Below the pieces are notes generated by a model that saw nothing but the letters and a program-made list of their open reading frames with translations, ran no database searches and was not told the DNA's origin. A stretch of DNA of 64,000 nt from Hyalella azteca (Eukaryota > Arthropoda > Malacostraca > Amphipoda > Hyalellidae). Of this stretch, positions 1 through 12,475 are shown piece by piece. The stretch spans positions 68,676 to 132,675 of the forward strand of contig NW_025932507.1 in assembly GCF_000764305.2 (NCBI RefSeq), in the 5' to 3' direction. The position numbers were made by a program, and so were the translations under genes. The stretch's first letter is position 1, and every line of letters begins with the position of its first letter.

Positions 1-292
1 TGGTTCGTGTGACCGAATACTAAATACTTACCGCTAGTCAGTCAATCATAATGAGATTGTCAAATCTCGAACTTAATATTTTTTTGTAAATATCCTGAAT
101 TCAACAGCATAAAATTTAACAATTTATTTTTTGTTCAGAACAGATTAAATACAAGATACGATCGTTTTAAGTATGTCTCAGTAGATTCAAATAACACTAA
201 TTACTAAATAAATACTTAAATAAAAGCTATTGCAAGACTTGAAAGTCCCGTATTAATCAGATGATTATGCTAAAAAATAATGTAATACTCAC

Positions 293-385
293 TGGCGGGG
301 GAGAATCAGAGTAAACCTCGGAAGAAGCATAGTTCGGTGGCAGAGATTCATTGTCTTGAGGTAAATCTCCTTTTTCAGACGCCAT
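293..385 (-). CDS. Candidate first coding exon (PPxY-containing N-terminus), rest of gene off window
   Basis: Seen: on the minus strand an ATG at 385-383 in a fair start context (AATCATGG) opens 31 codons that stay open until a consensus splice donor GTGAGT begins at 292. The exon ends exactly on a codon boundary (phase 0). The peptide starts MASEKGDLPQ and is acidic and proline/serine rich. It has a PPNY motif at residues 16-19, which fits PPxY, the ligand of NEDD4-type WW domains, and it ends in three prolines. A GC-richer stretch (about 480-660) with a TATA/initiator-like pair lies upstream. Known: LITAF-like and NDFIP-like membrane proteins begin with short proline-rich tails carrying PPxY motifs. 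Inference: the gene runs leftwards out of the window and this is its first coding exon. LITAF-like is only one possibility. The catalytic or membrane part is not visible, so the family cannot be settled here. Confidence 0.45.
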
Positions 386-642
386 GATTGCTGTCGTACT
401 AAGACAACAAACGGGTTCCTTATGAAATAACTTGCAACGCTATAATTTGAAAGTTCTGTGCGTAAATAAGGAAATGTAACGAGAGCGTCGCGCACCTTAC
501 CAAGCAAGCTCCAGACCTCGACTCGCGCACTCCAGGCAACCGCCTGTACTTAACAACTCATCGCCGTTCACCTTCATGCGAGTCACCACTCAGTATGCGG
601 CCAGCGTTTCCTACCAGGCTGGCTGCATTCAACTCGGCAAAC

Positions 643-673
643 ACTGACATCCAGGCAGCCTCAATATGGTATA
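643..673 (-). promoter_or_regulatory. Candidate core promoter for the minus-strand exon
   Basis: On the minus strand a TATACC box starts at 673 and a TCAGT initiator occupies 647-643. The presumed +1 A is at 645, so the TATA-like box begins at -28, which is canonical TATA-initiator spacing. TCAGT is the arthropod initiator core. The implied 5' leader to the ATG at 385 is about 260 nt and covers the GC-richer segment. The TATA box is weak (TATACC rather than TATAAA), and no DPE match is seen at +28. Confidence 0.25.
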
Positions 674-2158
674 ACTCCAGTTATTGTTTTAATGGTACGT
701 GTTTTGTTTATATATGGTCTCCGTTTTGACCTTCAAGAAATACATAGCATTTCATAATGACAGTTGGTGCGTTCTGTTTACTTGAACTCTATTAAATGGT
801 CTGATGTCAGAAGAGCCTTTGTTCACGGCTGCATGCGTGCATATATATAATATTTGCAGCCATAATAGCAAGCATGGCAGCTCTCTAGAAGATGCTTCAA
901 GAAATAAACTTCAGTCAAATTTTCGAAGATTCTTCAGCCAGGGCAATTTAGATTTTAGAGAACCATAATTGATTGCTAGTTGAATTTACTATTCAGTGTG
1001 TTTTTTCACAACAATGTAAAATCCGGTAAAAAAAAGTCTACATGGAACTACGTTGTCGCAATGAATTTAATAACTGAAGGGTTTGAAGGCGAAATTGCTT
1101 CAACATGGTAGAATGTCTGCAAAAACTTTCCGTGTTGCTGCATTTCCGACGAGCGATTGTTCCAGGATGCTGTGGCGCTTTTCGTATGTAGGATACGTTG
1201 GGCAGATCCGCTTTATGGCAAACAAAATTTAACGCAAAAATTTACAGCGAAAAATCGTTGAACGATGCCTAAATTCATGACATCTTTGTATATATACAGA
1301 TTTTCTCTGTATATATACCGATTATTTGTTGCTCATTAATCAATACGAGTTGAAAATTTTAAATAAGACGATTATGCAGTAGATTCATGGTCCAGATTTT
1401 GAGTGATCATAGCTAGAGATTTTTTTGGCATTGGTTACCATGTTTCGAATAAATCAATTTAAAGTTGAGACAATGCATGGTATCGTCTTAAATGACGGGG
1501 AAATATACTAATTCTTGTGGTTAATTTTGCATCGAATAATCCAATTATTTATTGATTCAAGTGCAGCTTTGAATGACATTTAATAATTGCAGACATACTG
1601 ACCACATCGATCACAGGTACTAAGTACATAAAGCTGTTCTCACCTGCTGGCTTAAGTCTCACTTTCACCGGATTTCCCGGCCTATTGCTTGATTACGGAA
1701 CGATCGCTTGGGGCGAAAAAATAAAATAAGTCTTTCTACTTCCTTGGAAGTAATGAAAGGCATGCATATCATCAGCAAATGAACGCAAAGAAAATGGTTT
1801 CTGAAATTTAATTTCAGATTTTTTCCCCGTTTTGTGATTGAAAATTTTTTCAGGAGTATTTGCTTTGGAAGTTATTGCAAGGTTATTAAACATTAATTAT
1901 TGATTAATATTTATTATTTATCTAAAAATTAATTATTTATATTGAATACTGTAATTTCTAATGCCAAATCTATCTAGAGTTCATTTCATTAATCATTTTC
2001 AAAGTAAAGATCGAAAAAAATTGGTACACAGGTCAAAACTGTACAGTAGAACTCAGTAAGCTTCCTCAGTTTTAATTTCCAATTCATCTAAGAAAATACC
2101 AGCACACCTAATATTCAATTTGCAGCAGAATTAGCCACAAATAGTTTAACAAATTAGA
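674..2158. other. Gene-free AT-rich spacer
   Basis: No supported gene on either strand. It contains one perfect hairpin (1288-1318). The minus frame at 1693-1893 includes an FADD string that resembles a reverse-transcriptase box, but nothing around it supports one. Confidence 0.5.
1288..1318. repeat. Perfect 13-bp hairpin
   Basis: GTATATATACAGA at 1288-1300 is followed by a 5-nt loop and its exact reverse complement at 1306-1318. It is mostly alternating AT, so it may be a chance product of composition. Confidence 0.5.
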
Positions 2159-2305
2159 TCAGTACTCACTGCAGTGAGTGACCGAGAGCGCATTTTCGCG
2201 TTTTGACGAAATCGACGAAACGTGAAGTCACGGACGGACGGAAAAGACGAGCACAATAGAGCACAGAGCACAATTTTTCCATAAATGAGAAAATGCGCTA
2301 AAAAT
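2159..2305 (-). mobile_element. DINE-1/HINE-like element, copy 1
   Basis: Read on the minus strand this copy has GCGCATTTTCTC followed by TTTATGG, then a TTGTGCTCGTC block, a short run of GTCC units, GTGACTTCACG, then GCGAAAATGCGC as an imperfect inverted partner of the first block. It closes with the palindrome ACTCACTGCAGTGAGT and TACTGA. The same order is seen at 32164-32321, 32322-32495 and 58231-58374. The GTCY core is shortest in this copy. There is no coding capacity. The outer boundaries are estimates from where the copies stop matching. Confidence 0.6.
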
Positions 2306-4333
2306 GTAGCTCCGTCTGAAAGGTCGTACTTCAATGAGCAGCTTCTACTATTGGTGGCAAGCAGTGTTGAAGAATTAATGTAGCGCGAGTCCCTACGAGA
2401 CAACCTGCATAACTCTGGCTAACGCAAAACACTGATAAAACTAATCAGAGTACAAGAAAGCTCAATTCAAATGCAAGCCGTCATTACTTAAACGAATGTA
2501 AATAAATAGATTACATAGCATTATATTATTCTGGATGAAAAATATACTTAAACGACGACAAATTTTTTTTAACGCGAGTGATCTACGGATATTTTAATTG
2601 AGTCTGTAATCTTTGGACAGGAATGAGATCAATTTGATCAAATAGAATTAATAACATTCTTTTTAATGCGAACTGTGTAATATTAGCGATATCAAGTAGG
2701 ATATGTGAACTATACAACGTAATGTAGAATAAAAAGTTCGGTGTGTGAACTTAAAACATGAACAGCACATTTGTTACTCGATGTTATGAACTGTGAGTGA
2801 TAAAGTTTATAGTGTAGAAACTTAGTTTGAAACTTGAAATCTATTTATGAGTAAAAATTGATTTAAAAATTTGTTTATTAAATAATATTATTAAAATAGG
2901 AATGATAATACTGCCCGTCGCACTGACATGGGAGGTAGGAAAGGATCAACAGGTGGGAACAGGAAATTATCGTGACCAGATCTCCTGCCCCACCATAAGC
3001 CTAACATTACCTATGCAGGTAAGTGCTATGTTAAGCCAAAAATATAAGCCTTGACTAATGCTCCTATGAAGAGAGAAATCTGGTTCTACCTAGCAAGGAA
3101 TAAATTGACAGGAAGAAATTAAAAAGGTGGACTGTGGTGGCATAGAGACCGTTTATGTAACGTCAAACATAAGTTACAACAATTTACAAGTATGCGATGA
3201 TAAAGTATGTTTTTTTATTCCGATAATAGGTTCTGACATTCGTAAGGAATAACCTTGGAAATCCTTCACAACTATGCATAACAAAAACCCAGCACAATCA
3301 TTGGTAAAATTGAGTAGATAAAGGAAAGAAGTATGATTTAATGTACGTACAGTCATAGAGAAATAAACTTAACGATGCAAAGTATTTTAAAAATAAACTC
3401 GATCCGAATCATATTCCATATCTTTTGTCACGAAATATAGGATGACAGAAATTGAGCCTGTCGCCGCCAGGCAAAGAGTATAAGGAACGACATGATGAGA
3501 ACGCTCATCTACGGAATCCTCACAATTTCGCTCCACACGGCATTTGAATCAGGACCTATAAGTTATTGAACTTCAAGGAAATATGAGTTTTTGAATATTC
3601 TCTTTCGTAATTGAATATTCCATTTAAAAGTTTCGCGTATAAGAAATTTTTCAATAGTTTTTAGTTTCATTTTTTAAGGACATGAAAGACACTGAAACTT
3701 TACTGCCAATTTTTCGCTCTATTACACTCGGCGCGATGGGATGGACGGCAATGGGCGAAGTGATTGTGTGTAAAGATACCCTTATGTAACGACGTACATG
3801 TGGTGCAAAGAGGCGTAAAAAGTACAAATTGCATGAAATTAGCTGCAATTAACAAGTGATATCCGTAAGATTTTAGATGCAACATTTTCCGTCAATATCT
3901 TAATTTCTCATGGTAGCAATTGAACATAGTTGAGAAAAAAAAATCCAAATATCATACGTATACCATATATTTCTTTATCGTGTAAAAGACTTCGAAACAT
4001 GAGAATGATTATAGTACGTTGAAAATAGATGACAAGTCAAGCAATTTGCTTCGTTACAGGCGCCGTAGCCGGCTGCCCGCGAAGTGTAAAAAGCAATGTC
4101 GCGATTGACTCATGATTATTGCGACGATACTTTGAAATTATCGTAGTACCCGCTCAATAACACTATTCTTAAGTTTTCTTTGATTATAATTTATTGGGTA
4201 AACTCAAACATTACTTGGACATAATGCTCACTGTAATTTTAACTTTTACTTCTTACACCAGAGAATAATACCATGTATCTGTAAAAGTCAAACATAATCT
4301 ATATTCAGGACATTCATTACATGGAATAACTCT
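2306..4333. other. Gene-free AT-rich spacer
   Basis: No gene recognised. Only short frames of 60-65 codons without conserved motifs occur, and they overlap each other on the same strand (3651-3885), as chance frames do. Confidence 0.5.
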
Positions 4334-4457
4334 ATCTGTTGTCAGCCTATCGCAAAAATTGCCGGCATTATTATATAATAGGCATTAATAGCACCAAAGA
4401 TGCGTAAAAAAGAAATTCATTTTGCGGAAAAGGTGAAAAATATATTTTGAGATGACA
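4334..4457 (+). repeat. Dispersed 120-bp repeat, copy A
   Basis: The stretch starting CTGTTGTCAGCCTATCGCAA and ending AAAAATATATTTTGAGAT recurs at 6811-6926 in the same orientation, with scattered substitutions and small indels. I see no terminal inverted repeats or coding capacity, so the class is unknown. Confidence 0.6.
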
Positions 4458-4601
4458 ATAGCGCGATCATTTTAAAGGTGTGCATTTTCTAAAAAAATTT
4501 TTACCAGGAAAAATAGCGAGCAACTAAAAACCTTCAACCCACACCAAGGCCTGGTTATTATTCAATAATATTATAATATTCAATATTATTTAATATACAA
4601 C

Positions 4602-4642
4602 AATAATATTCAATAATATTATTAATATTATTGAATATTATT
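4602..4642. repeat. Perfect 19-bp AT-only hairpin
   Basis: AATAATATTCAATAATATT at 4602-4620, a 3-nt loop, then its exact reverse complement at 4624-4642. It sits in a larger TTCAATATTA-rich tract from about 4557. It could extrude as a cruciform. It is the longest perfect palindromic arm I found in the window, although its two-letter composition lowers its significance. Confidence 0.6.
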
Positions 4643-5358
4643 TTGAAATAATTGCGTTGACTATTGCTCCTTGGAGTCTGAAACAACATCATGATACTGT
4701 TTATAGTTTTATCAGTTGTGAGCCCCCATCGAAGTACATCAATTGCAATATTTTGGGTTTCTTTTCTACCATAGATCTCCATAAAGAATCATTGATAGAG
4801 TTCCACTATATAGCTCATTACCCTCTTCTCGAAAATCAAATCAAACATCTGAATCACACCTGGGCTTTATTTACCTTTTCCAAGAGAGCCAGCTAATTCA
4901 TTCCTCCATTTTTCTACCGCTACTGATGGTCTAGCGGCGAGATATCCATCAAAATTTCGCCGTTGTTGAAGCAAGTTCATCCGTAGTTGCTGCGCATCAT
5001 ATTTAGCTAGAAAATTACGAAGCAATGAAGCGTTACCAGCTCGCCCAGTCCCTCATAATTCAATTGGAAAACGGCTCGCTCTGGATGGCGCTTTTTAATT
5101 GCAATTCGAATGGGTTTGGTGCGTAGTGAGAAGTTGCAGGAGGCATTGCGTCGCAGCGACGCCATGCAGGTTACTGTAAATGAAGGAACTGAAAGATAAA
5201 TAAAATATAAAGGATATTAAATATGTAGCTGCTGATGGAGAATATGCGAAATTGGAAGGCATACGAAAACTATTGAGATTTGTAGTAAATTGCGATGGAA
5301 AGCGCTAGCATTTATATAGTACAGATGGGCGGCTACACGATGAGAACATGCTTACCAG

Positions 5359-5503
5359 GGGCCATACTTTCAAAACTCGCTAAGTGAACGTAAGTACTTA
5401 CGATCTATTTTCTTATCTATGATTGGTGGATTTTGCTTGAAAGGCCGTCAAAGATTGGCTGATGAACTTACGATCTCCTAACTTTATTTGAAAGTATAGG
5501 CCC
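5359..5503 (+). mobile_element. MITE (TIR family GGGCC-ATACTTTCAAA), copy 1
   Basis: About 145 bp bounded by GGGCCATACTTTCAAAA on the left and TTTGAAAGTATAGGCCC on the right. These are inverted repeats with one inserted T on the right arm. A 14-bp perfect palindrome CGTAAGTACTTACG lies inside at 5389-5402. Full-length copies occur at 20275-20420 and 30446-30590. The flanks read CCAG before and AGTT after, so a 2-bp AG duplication is possible. No ORF. The transposase superfamily cannot be assigned from this. Confidence 0.7.
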
Positions 5504-6810
5504 AGTTCTAACTCAATGGAGAACAAAAAGGTTAGAATTAAGTCACAAATTACTTTCTTTGCCATGCTGGAAAAAATAATAACAATAATAATATTTTCTC
5601 AATTTAAAATTTTAGACGAGCTTTTGATTGGATATCTGTCATTATTTTTTTATAAGTTTTATTATTATTCTCCTCATCAATATTTATGTAATATGTACAT
5701 CCCAGCATGTATAGACTGTAGTTTAGTCCGAAATTGAAGGGAAAACAGAAGCACAGACAGATAAAACTATGATGTATGATGTACAAATTGAGGCTTATAG
5801 TGAAAACCTGTAACTGAAGTAAATATTAATTCAAGAAATAACTCGTCACTCAACCCATTTACATAAGAGTTCTCTCAATAAAATATATTTCGAGCATCAT
5901 ATTGTAACAGTTAAAGCATTACTTTTATTATATCACTTAACCCAGGACAATACTAATCGATATATATGAAGATAATATTTAAATCTCGAACCGAGAAAAG
6001 GCAAAGTCGCCGAGAAGGCGATGCTGAATAGTGCAAGCCCCAATTATTGCTAAGTTTTCTACCAAATGAGTAGCTTATTGTAATTACTGATAAAAACTCA
6101 TATTGCATTTCGTCTTGTCTTATCTCTGATCTATAAGTGTTTGTGTTTTGGTTTCTACATACGTTCTTGTTGATTAAGACGATGATTTTTTAGCCTTTTC
6201 GAGTTCATTGAATCCAATTATTCTTTTCGAAAACATCGCTATTTTTATTCCATTAAAGTTTAGCGCCGATTTTAATATCCAGTGCACAGATTTAATTAAA
6301 TTGAATGCTGTACGGAGCTCTAAGTTGATTGAAATCACGTCGCTTCAAGTTGGCCGGAATTAATAATGCTCCCAACTTCAAGACAAACTTTGACTGACAA
6401 TTTACGCGCGTATTCTGAAGCAATATTACAAGGCGTTTTACTGAGGACAAGTTTTAATGATGTTAATGCGAGTAATTCCAGATTTCCTTAACAAAGCTCC
6501 GGGGTTGTTTCTAAACAATAGCTAAAATGGAACAATAAATTTGAAGTTATAACTGTAAATTAATTTTCAAGATTTGAACTGTGAAAAATGTTTGCAACCT
6601 AACAACAAAATTAAGTTAGTAATTACAAAGTTGACGCGTAACGTTTGATTAATATTTAACAATAAAAGATTTTATAAGTATTAAATAGAACTTAAGTCAA
6701 ACAAATCTCAAAGGAAGAACCAAATGCTATTTCTATGTATAATTCGTCACACCCGTTATCCCGTCGTGTAAAAACATGCATTTTGACAAATACTATCAAA
6801 TTTTAACACT
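5504..6810. other. Gene-free AT-rich spacer
   Basis: The frames present (for example 5516-5737) are made of AT-biased codons (Phe, Tyr, Ile) and lack recognisable domains. No repeat unit seen. Confidence 0.5.
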
Positions 6811-6926
6811 GTCTGTTGTCAGCCTATCGCAAATATTGCAGGCAGTATTATATTATAGCACAAACAATGCGAACAAGAGAAATTATTATCGCGGGAAAGG
6901 CTAAAAATATATTTTGAGATAACAAA
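6811..6926 (+). repeat. Dispersed 120-bp repeat, copy B
   Basis: Second copy of the sequence at 4334-4457, same orientation. It is shorter by several small deletions around the central GCACAAACAATGCG segment. Confidence 0.6.
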
Positions 6927-9900
6927 CTTTTTTTTTATTTCATCGAAAATAGTGTTCACCGCAGACACATCAGATAACCAGGAGTGAGATCAATGGAAGT
7001 TTGGAGTTAAAACTGAATTGTCCATAATAATTTTAAGTTTAATATTTACGATGCTAAACATTTGCTGCACGAAGGCACACTAAACTAGAAATTCAAAGGA
7101 GCGAACTTGAAATATTTTTTCTCAGAAGCATTTCCTCGCCTCTGTTTGCCTTGATTGTCGTCGATATTTGACCAGCAACTTGCCAATCTAACTTCGAGGA
7201 CAAACACGAGACTTGAAACCGCGAGCTGGTGTAGCGCTATACCTCCTATCTCGTTCACCTTGAGATTTGTGATGAATTCTATCACTAGAGGGTTTGTTGA
7301 TAACCAGGTTAAAAGTTGTCATAGGCAGTGCATATGAAGTATGAGTTTGATTGTGAGTGCAGAGCAATATTTTGTGAACTAAACTGATGCTAATGACATT
7401 TTAGAGTCAAAAAGTCCTCATATAGAAATTAGCACTATCATATAGTACGCTCCGGCAAATTTTAAGGTTTTCTTGAAACCATGCTAGCACGTAAGCCAAT
7501 GGAAGGCTTCAAGCACAGACCCAAAAATATTGCATAATATATCAAAACATCAAGGAAACGCGTCATTACTCGGAATTGACAATTCCCAAGGTTTTTAAAT
7601 TAAGTGATTCACGAATTCTGTTTTATCAAATGCTATTATCCAGTTTACCGTAACAGTTTCGGAAATTAAAGAAAAGCCAATAAGGTGAAGACCCGTTAAA
7701 AGCAACCTTTATTAGAGAATTCACTTTAACAGCCCGTCCCAAAGTTGAAAGGAATTTCGGGTTTTGAATTTTTGAACAAAAATAAATCGAACAGGTTAGC
7801 GCAAGAAAAATTAGAGGAAGAAAAAGAACAAATTCGCTGGTCTGATTCCAACCCAAGTTTCCCCTGTTCTGTTTTTCTCATGTTTTAAGCAATAAAATTA
7901 AAATAAAATGGCTGAGTGACATCCCGGAATCTTATAGGTCTTGTAGTTACACTTTTACATATCCCACACAAATATTAGAAGCGTCAGGATTAAAAAAAGA
8001 AAAGTTCCAAAATATATGATAGGCTGGCAGGTTAACCTTGGTTTTGCTCGGTATAATCCACACAGAGGCCCGACAAGACTTCACCATGTGCAAGCACCAT
8101 AATTGATAACATCAATATAATGAAAAGGATTTTTTATTCAGTTTAACCACGATCACAAGTTCAGACTTCGTAATTTTAGAAACATTAATCGATGAACATT
8201 AGAAATAAGAAATAGAACATTAATCGATGTGTTTCTCCGAAATGCTTCACCTATGTGTCAATTAATCATGAAAATATGCTACTTGAGAATATACATAAAT
8301 GAGGATTTAGAATAGGACATGATTTCATGATAGGAAATACCTACACTAATATATCGACAAAAAATGTTAATACGGAAATTTTGTACAAAACATACGGTTT
8401 GAAACTCGCGACTGTTTCCACACGGCTGACTGCAGCCACCAGATGTTGCTGCCGCACACAGGACAGTTCAATATACAGTAGTTGTGTCAGTTCAAGTCAC
8501 TTGAATAAAATGACGAATGTAATTATTATAAGCAGTTGTAATGCCAGTGTTGCACATTAGTGCGGAAATGTACTAGGCAAGTAGGAACCAGGCGGGCTGG
8601 ATGTGGATCTCCCAGGTCTGGTACCACAAATTCACCGCTATTCTTTTATCTAGAATCACGTCAAACTTAAGAATATCGAGCCTTCCTGGAAATAAAAACT
8701 TTGTGAGGTTTAAGTTTAGCACTGGAATTCTTATCTGTCTATAGGTGAACGACGCATGATACCAGAGCAAGCTTGGTATCACCGACTTCGACGGCCTCGC
8801 AGGAGATGTAGCATGAGAAAGTTGGTCCTTTTATGCACATCGCCGGAATCTGATAACCAACTGACAGACATAACGCACTTTCAGGTATTTTATGTTGCGT
8901 CATCACGAGGTCAGATATGCTGAAAGTCCGATTGAAAAACGAATTTAAACAGATCCACGGACTCGGAGCCTAAATATTAACGAACTTGGCTGCTATAAAG
9001 TTAAGCTGTGAAGCTCTTATCTGTGGAGATGAAAAGGAATTTTCTGGGGGTAGGCGAGAAGATTTGATTGCATCATTTCTTGTTGAGGCAAAATTGTAGA
9101 AAAGGTTTAATATAGTTTACATCCCATATGATAAGCCAAATCACCGAGGCAACGATCAACGCACCCTCATAAAACCTACGTAAAAATCCAAGCCCGTCAA
9201 GGGCATGGAAAGCGACGAGGTTGGTTGAGTTTATGGTAAAGCGTTAAGTTAAAAGAAAGTTTCGTTAAGAAATTATATAAACGGAAGTTTTTTTTAGGAA
9301 ACAATTCCTGTTTCGTCCTGGTAAAAATTTTTGTCAGCCTATGTCCATGCAATAATTTCCGTCAGTATCCGTTTTCGAAATACTTTCAGTCAAGTTCCGT
9401 CATGAAATAATTTGCGTGCGATACGTAATTTATGACACGATGCGATAACATGACGACACGCTGACCGTATTGCTTCCGATAACAATTTGGTCGCGCACAA
9501 CCTTAATTGCTGAAATGAACATTGTTACTGAAATCCAATGTGTTGCACATATCGTCAGAGGAAGTTCAGGTTGAAAAGATGCAGTTTCCGAAATATCAAA
9601 GTTTCAGTTCCCAATACTCGTGAAACCTGTTAGCATACAGATACCTCTGTCTCAGAGGAGACATTCTCGGCAAACACGACGAAGTGTTTGTAAAATAACC
9701 TTTCACAGGAGATTATGCATGCGCACTATGCAGTCGTCAGTAGCTTGTGTGCGCATTTAAGTTAATTATTATTTAATTCTATTGTTACACGTACTCGTTG
9801 CACATTACCGAATGGAGCCTACATATGCGTGACACATCCGATGCTTGGTTGGCTTTCTGAAAGCGTGATCACGCCGATGAAGTTCATAATTCGCCTTCAA

Positions 9901-10274
9901 ATTTTCGATGATTCCGGCGTATCACGTGCCTCTGGTGTGCGAGACTCTTCAAAATCTGTTTCACTGCAATCCTTCAAGTTGATCCCTCAATGAAATCGTA
10001 CTATTCGATGCTCACGCACCGAGAAAAAAAAAATATTAAAACAAAAAATTTTATATTCTTTGAATCATTTCAGAGGTAAATATTGAAATACATTAGTCCC
10101 TGAATTTAAAATAACACTCAAAAAAGAACGTTTAACAAATAAAGAACATTTTTGTGTTTCGTGAAGGAAAAATTTAAATTTCGATTGAAAAGGGTTCTTG
10201 ATAAGCTCGTGCAAAACTAAGGCTGAAATTCCAATTCGTTGGTTGACCAGAATTTCGCGTAATATCACTCAGTG
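6927..10274. other. Gene-free AT-rich spacer
   Basis: No supported gene, RNA gene or long repeat in about 3.3 kb. Short frames at 7155-7337, 7626-7856 and 8327-8560 have no recognisable motifs. Confidence 0.45.
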
Positions 10275-10394
10275 CCGATGTATAATATTTATTGCAAATT
10301 TACAATATTCGATTCCAAATTACAGAATTCAATACCGATGCACAATATTTGATGCCAGTTCAGAATATTCGATGCCGATGCACAATATTCGAAG
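10275..10394 (+). repeat. 20-bp minisatellite, six diverged copies
   Basis: Six units of exactly 20 bp with consensus CCGATGCACAATATTCGATG. Units 1, 4 and 6 resemble each other most, hinting at an older multi-unit periodicity. The open frame at 10198-10434 is a by-product. Confidence 0.75.
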
Positions 10395-12206
10395 TCAATC
10401 CTGTCGGCGCAACATTGGGCGATCCAATAGATAGATAATAAATGCAATTATCACACCCAGTTCAGATCAGACTGTTTATTTAATGTTGAAGCATCAGGAA
10501 AACAATTCTTATTCACTAATCACATTAGATCGTTATTTTCAATAATACCTTAAAGCATTCGAAGATATTGGATAAAATTATAATATTATTATTATAACAT
10601 TCGACTAACACAAACTATGATACAAATTCTGGCATCCTCACGTGTGTGCAGCACTGCTTTTTGGACCTATAAAATTTGAACAGGGAAATTTTCACCCATG
10701 AGAAATATAACTAAAATGAATAATGGTTTTTAAGAATTATCTTTCAAATAAACCAAATAAAAACAAAAGAACTAAAGTCACTGCATTATTGATACCAAAT
10801 AATCTCAGGTTTAGAGGGTGCGAGAGACCTATAAGATTACCTGATAAAACGCTTGCTAAGGCACTTTTATGGAAATTTCAGTGGACCAGAGACAAGCTCG
10901 TCGGCTCACTAGTTCTTAAAAGCAATCCCGATAATGGAGGCGGTCCATGGAAGCATGTGAGGTCTACTGAGCCAACACAAAACACGGACTTCGGCGCCCA
11001 ATGAGTTGACTTCAATTCCGCTCGGGCGGAAAAATTAAGCTACAACACCTGACTGTTCCTTTATTTATTCCGTAACTGTTGCAATTCAAAATACTTCCGG
11101 AAAAATGCTGTTGTGCATTTCAATGTTTCATTACTTTTTTTGAGTGAACAATAATGTATCTCTAATTAATCTTATTTTGAGAAAATTAAGACAATAAAGG
11201 AAGAATGAAATTTTTACCAGGTTAATAAACATTATTATTTGTCTTGAAAGAAGCACTTTATAAACCATACCGCACATTTGCATCTTCGGTGTAAAATTTT
11301 CACTTACTAATTTAATCGCACCGAAAACACGTGATGAGGATTTCCATTAACGGGTCAGAGTGGCGATGAGATTAGCGTCGTGCTGACGTATAGGACCAAC
11401 TGTCTTGGTAGCTGACATCTGCACACCGGTTCCTAAGCTGGAAGTCCTCTGATGACATCTCTAAATGTTTCCCGCCTGTAGATCCTTCAACCTGGTAATC
11501 CTTCCACCTGAAGGTTTCACTCCTATTGGTCCCAACTGAAGGTCCCTGAAATGATACATGAACGGTGAGAACAAATCATGTGACGCTAGCAGTTGCGGCT
11601 CCTTGTATCTTGCTTAGAGTTTTAGCTGCCGCTGTTGTAGCTCTGGGAGATCCAAAGTGATGAAGTTGCAATTACGCCACTTGACAATAACTAAAGTTCC
11701 ACATATTTAGCAGCATAATCACTCTATTTATCAATCATAAATGTCAATAATTGATGCGAGGCTTCAAGTTCTCTATAATTTTTCTTGGCTTTCGCCGCAT
11801 TTTGGAAGAAAAATTACAGAAATTAGGAATGGGCTAAAGATAATCTAAATGAAACGTGTCCAGGTCAGCACACAACGATATTCGCTTAGAATTATTTCCT
11901 ATATGGATAACAAGAGCGTGGAACATCCAGCCAACGAACATAAAACAAACAAATTATGCGTTCCGGAGGTTCTTAGCATACCAAGGCTACGTCGGGCGAC
12001 GCGTCATTTTTTTAATCATCACCGCAGAGTCCTAAGGAGATTCCAAATATTAAAGTTTAATGTACCCGTTAGAATTCCACCCGAAAATTCAATTAAGGAG
12101 ATGGCTCATGGATGATGAAAGTCGTTGGCCAGTGTTAGTGAATTGTGCCCTATTAATTCCGGGCTGGAAAAAATGTCATCACACGGGTGATGAAACGAGC
12201 GTCATT
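10395..12206. other. Gene-free spacer with an unassigned 93-codon frame
   Basis: The plus frame at 10723-11004 is lysine/asparagine rich and has no motif I recognise. The frame at 11849-12115 is arginine rich at its C-terminal end, also unrecognised. Neither has convincing splice or promoter context, so I do not call them genes. Confidence 0.4.
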
Positions 12207-12475
12207 ACATGCCTGGTAGGAAAGTCATTGCATGCCTGGTAGGGAAGTCAAAACTTGCCTGGTGGGAAAGTCGTTCTTGCCTGGTAGGAAAGTCATTACT
12301 TGCCTGGTAGGAAAGTCATTACTTGGGTGGTAGGAAATTTATTACTTGCCTGGCAGGAAAGGCATTAATTGCCTGGTAGGAAAGTCATTACTTGCCTGAA
12401 AGGAAAGTCATTACTGGCCTGGTAGGAAAGAAATTTCTTTGTCTGGTAGGAAAGTCATTACTAGCCTTGTAGAAA
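12207..12475 (+). repeat. 23-bp minisatellite, about 11-12 copies
   Basis: The unit TTGCCTGGTAGGAAAGTCAT plus TAC is repeated head to tail with a few substitutions per copy. Divergence rises at the right end, where units drift to TTTGTCTGGTAGG and TAGCCTTGTAG. Confidence 0.85.

Noticed and set aside
1693..1893. FADD string in a minus frame, resembling the reverse-transcriptase active site
   Set aside because: Only four residues match; no flanking RT blocks, and the frame is 66 codons of unrelated composition.
8430..8446. CCACCAGATGTTGC as a second CTCF-like site
   Set aside because: Mismatches in the invariant GGC part of the core; too weak to call.
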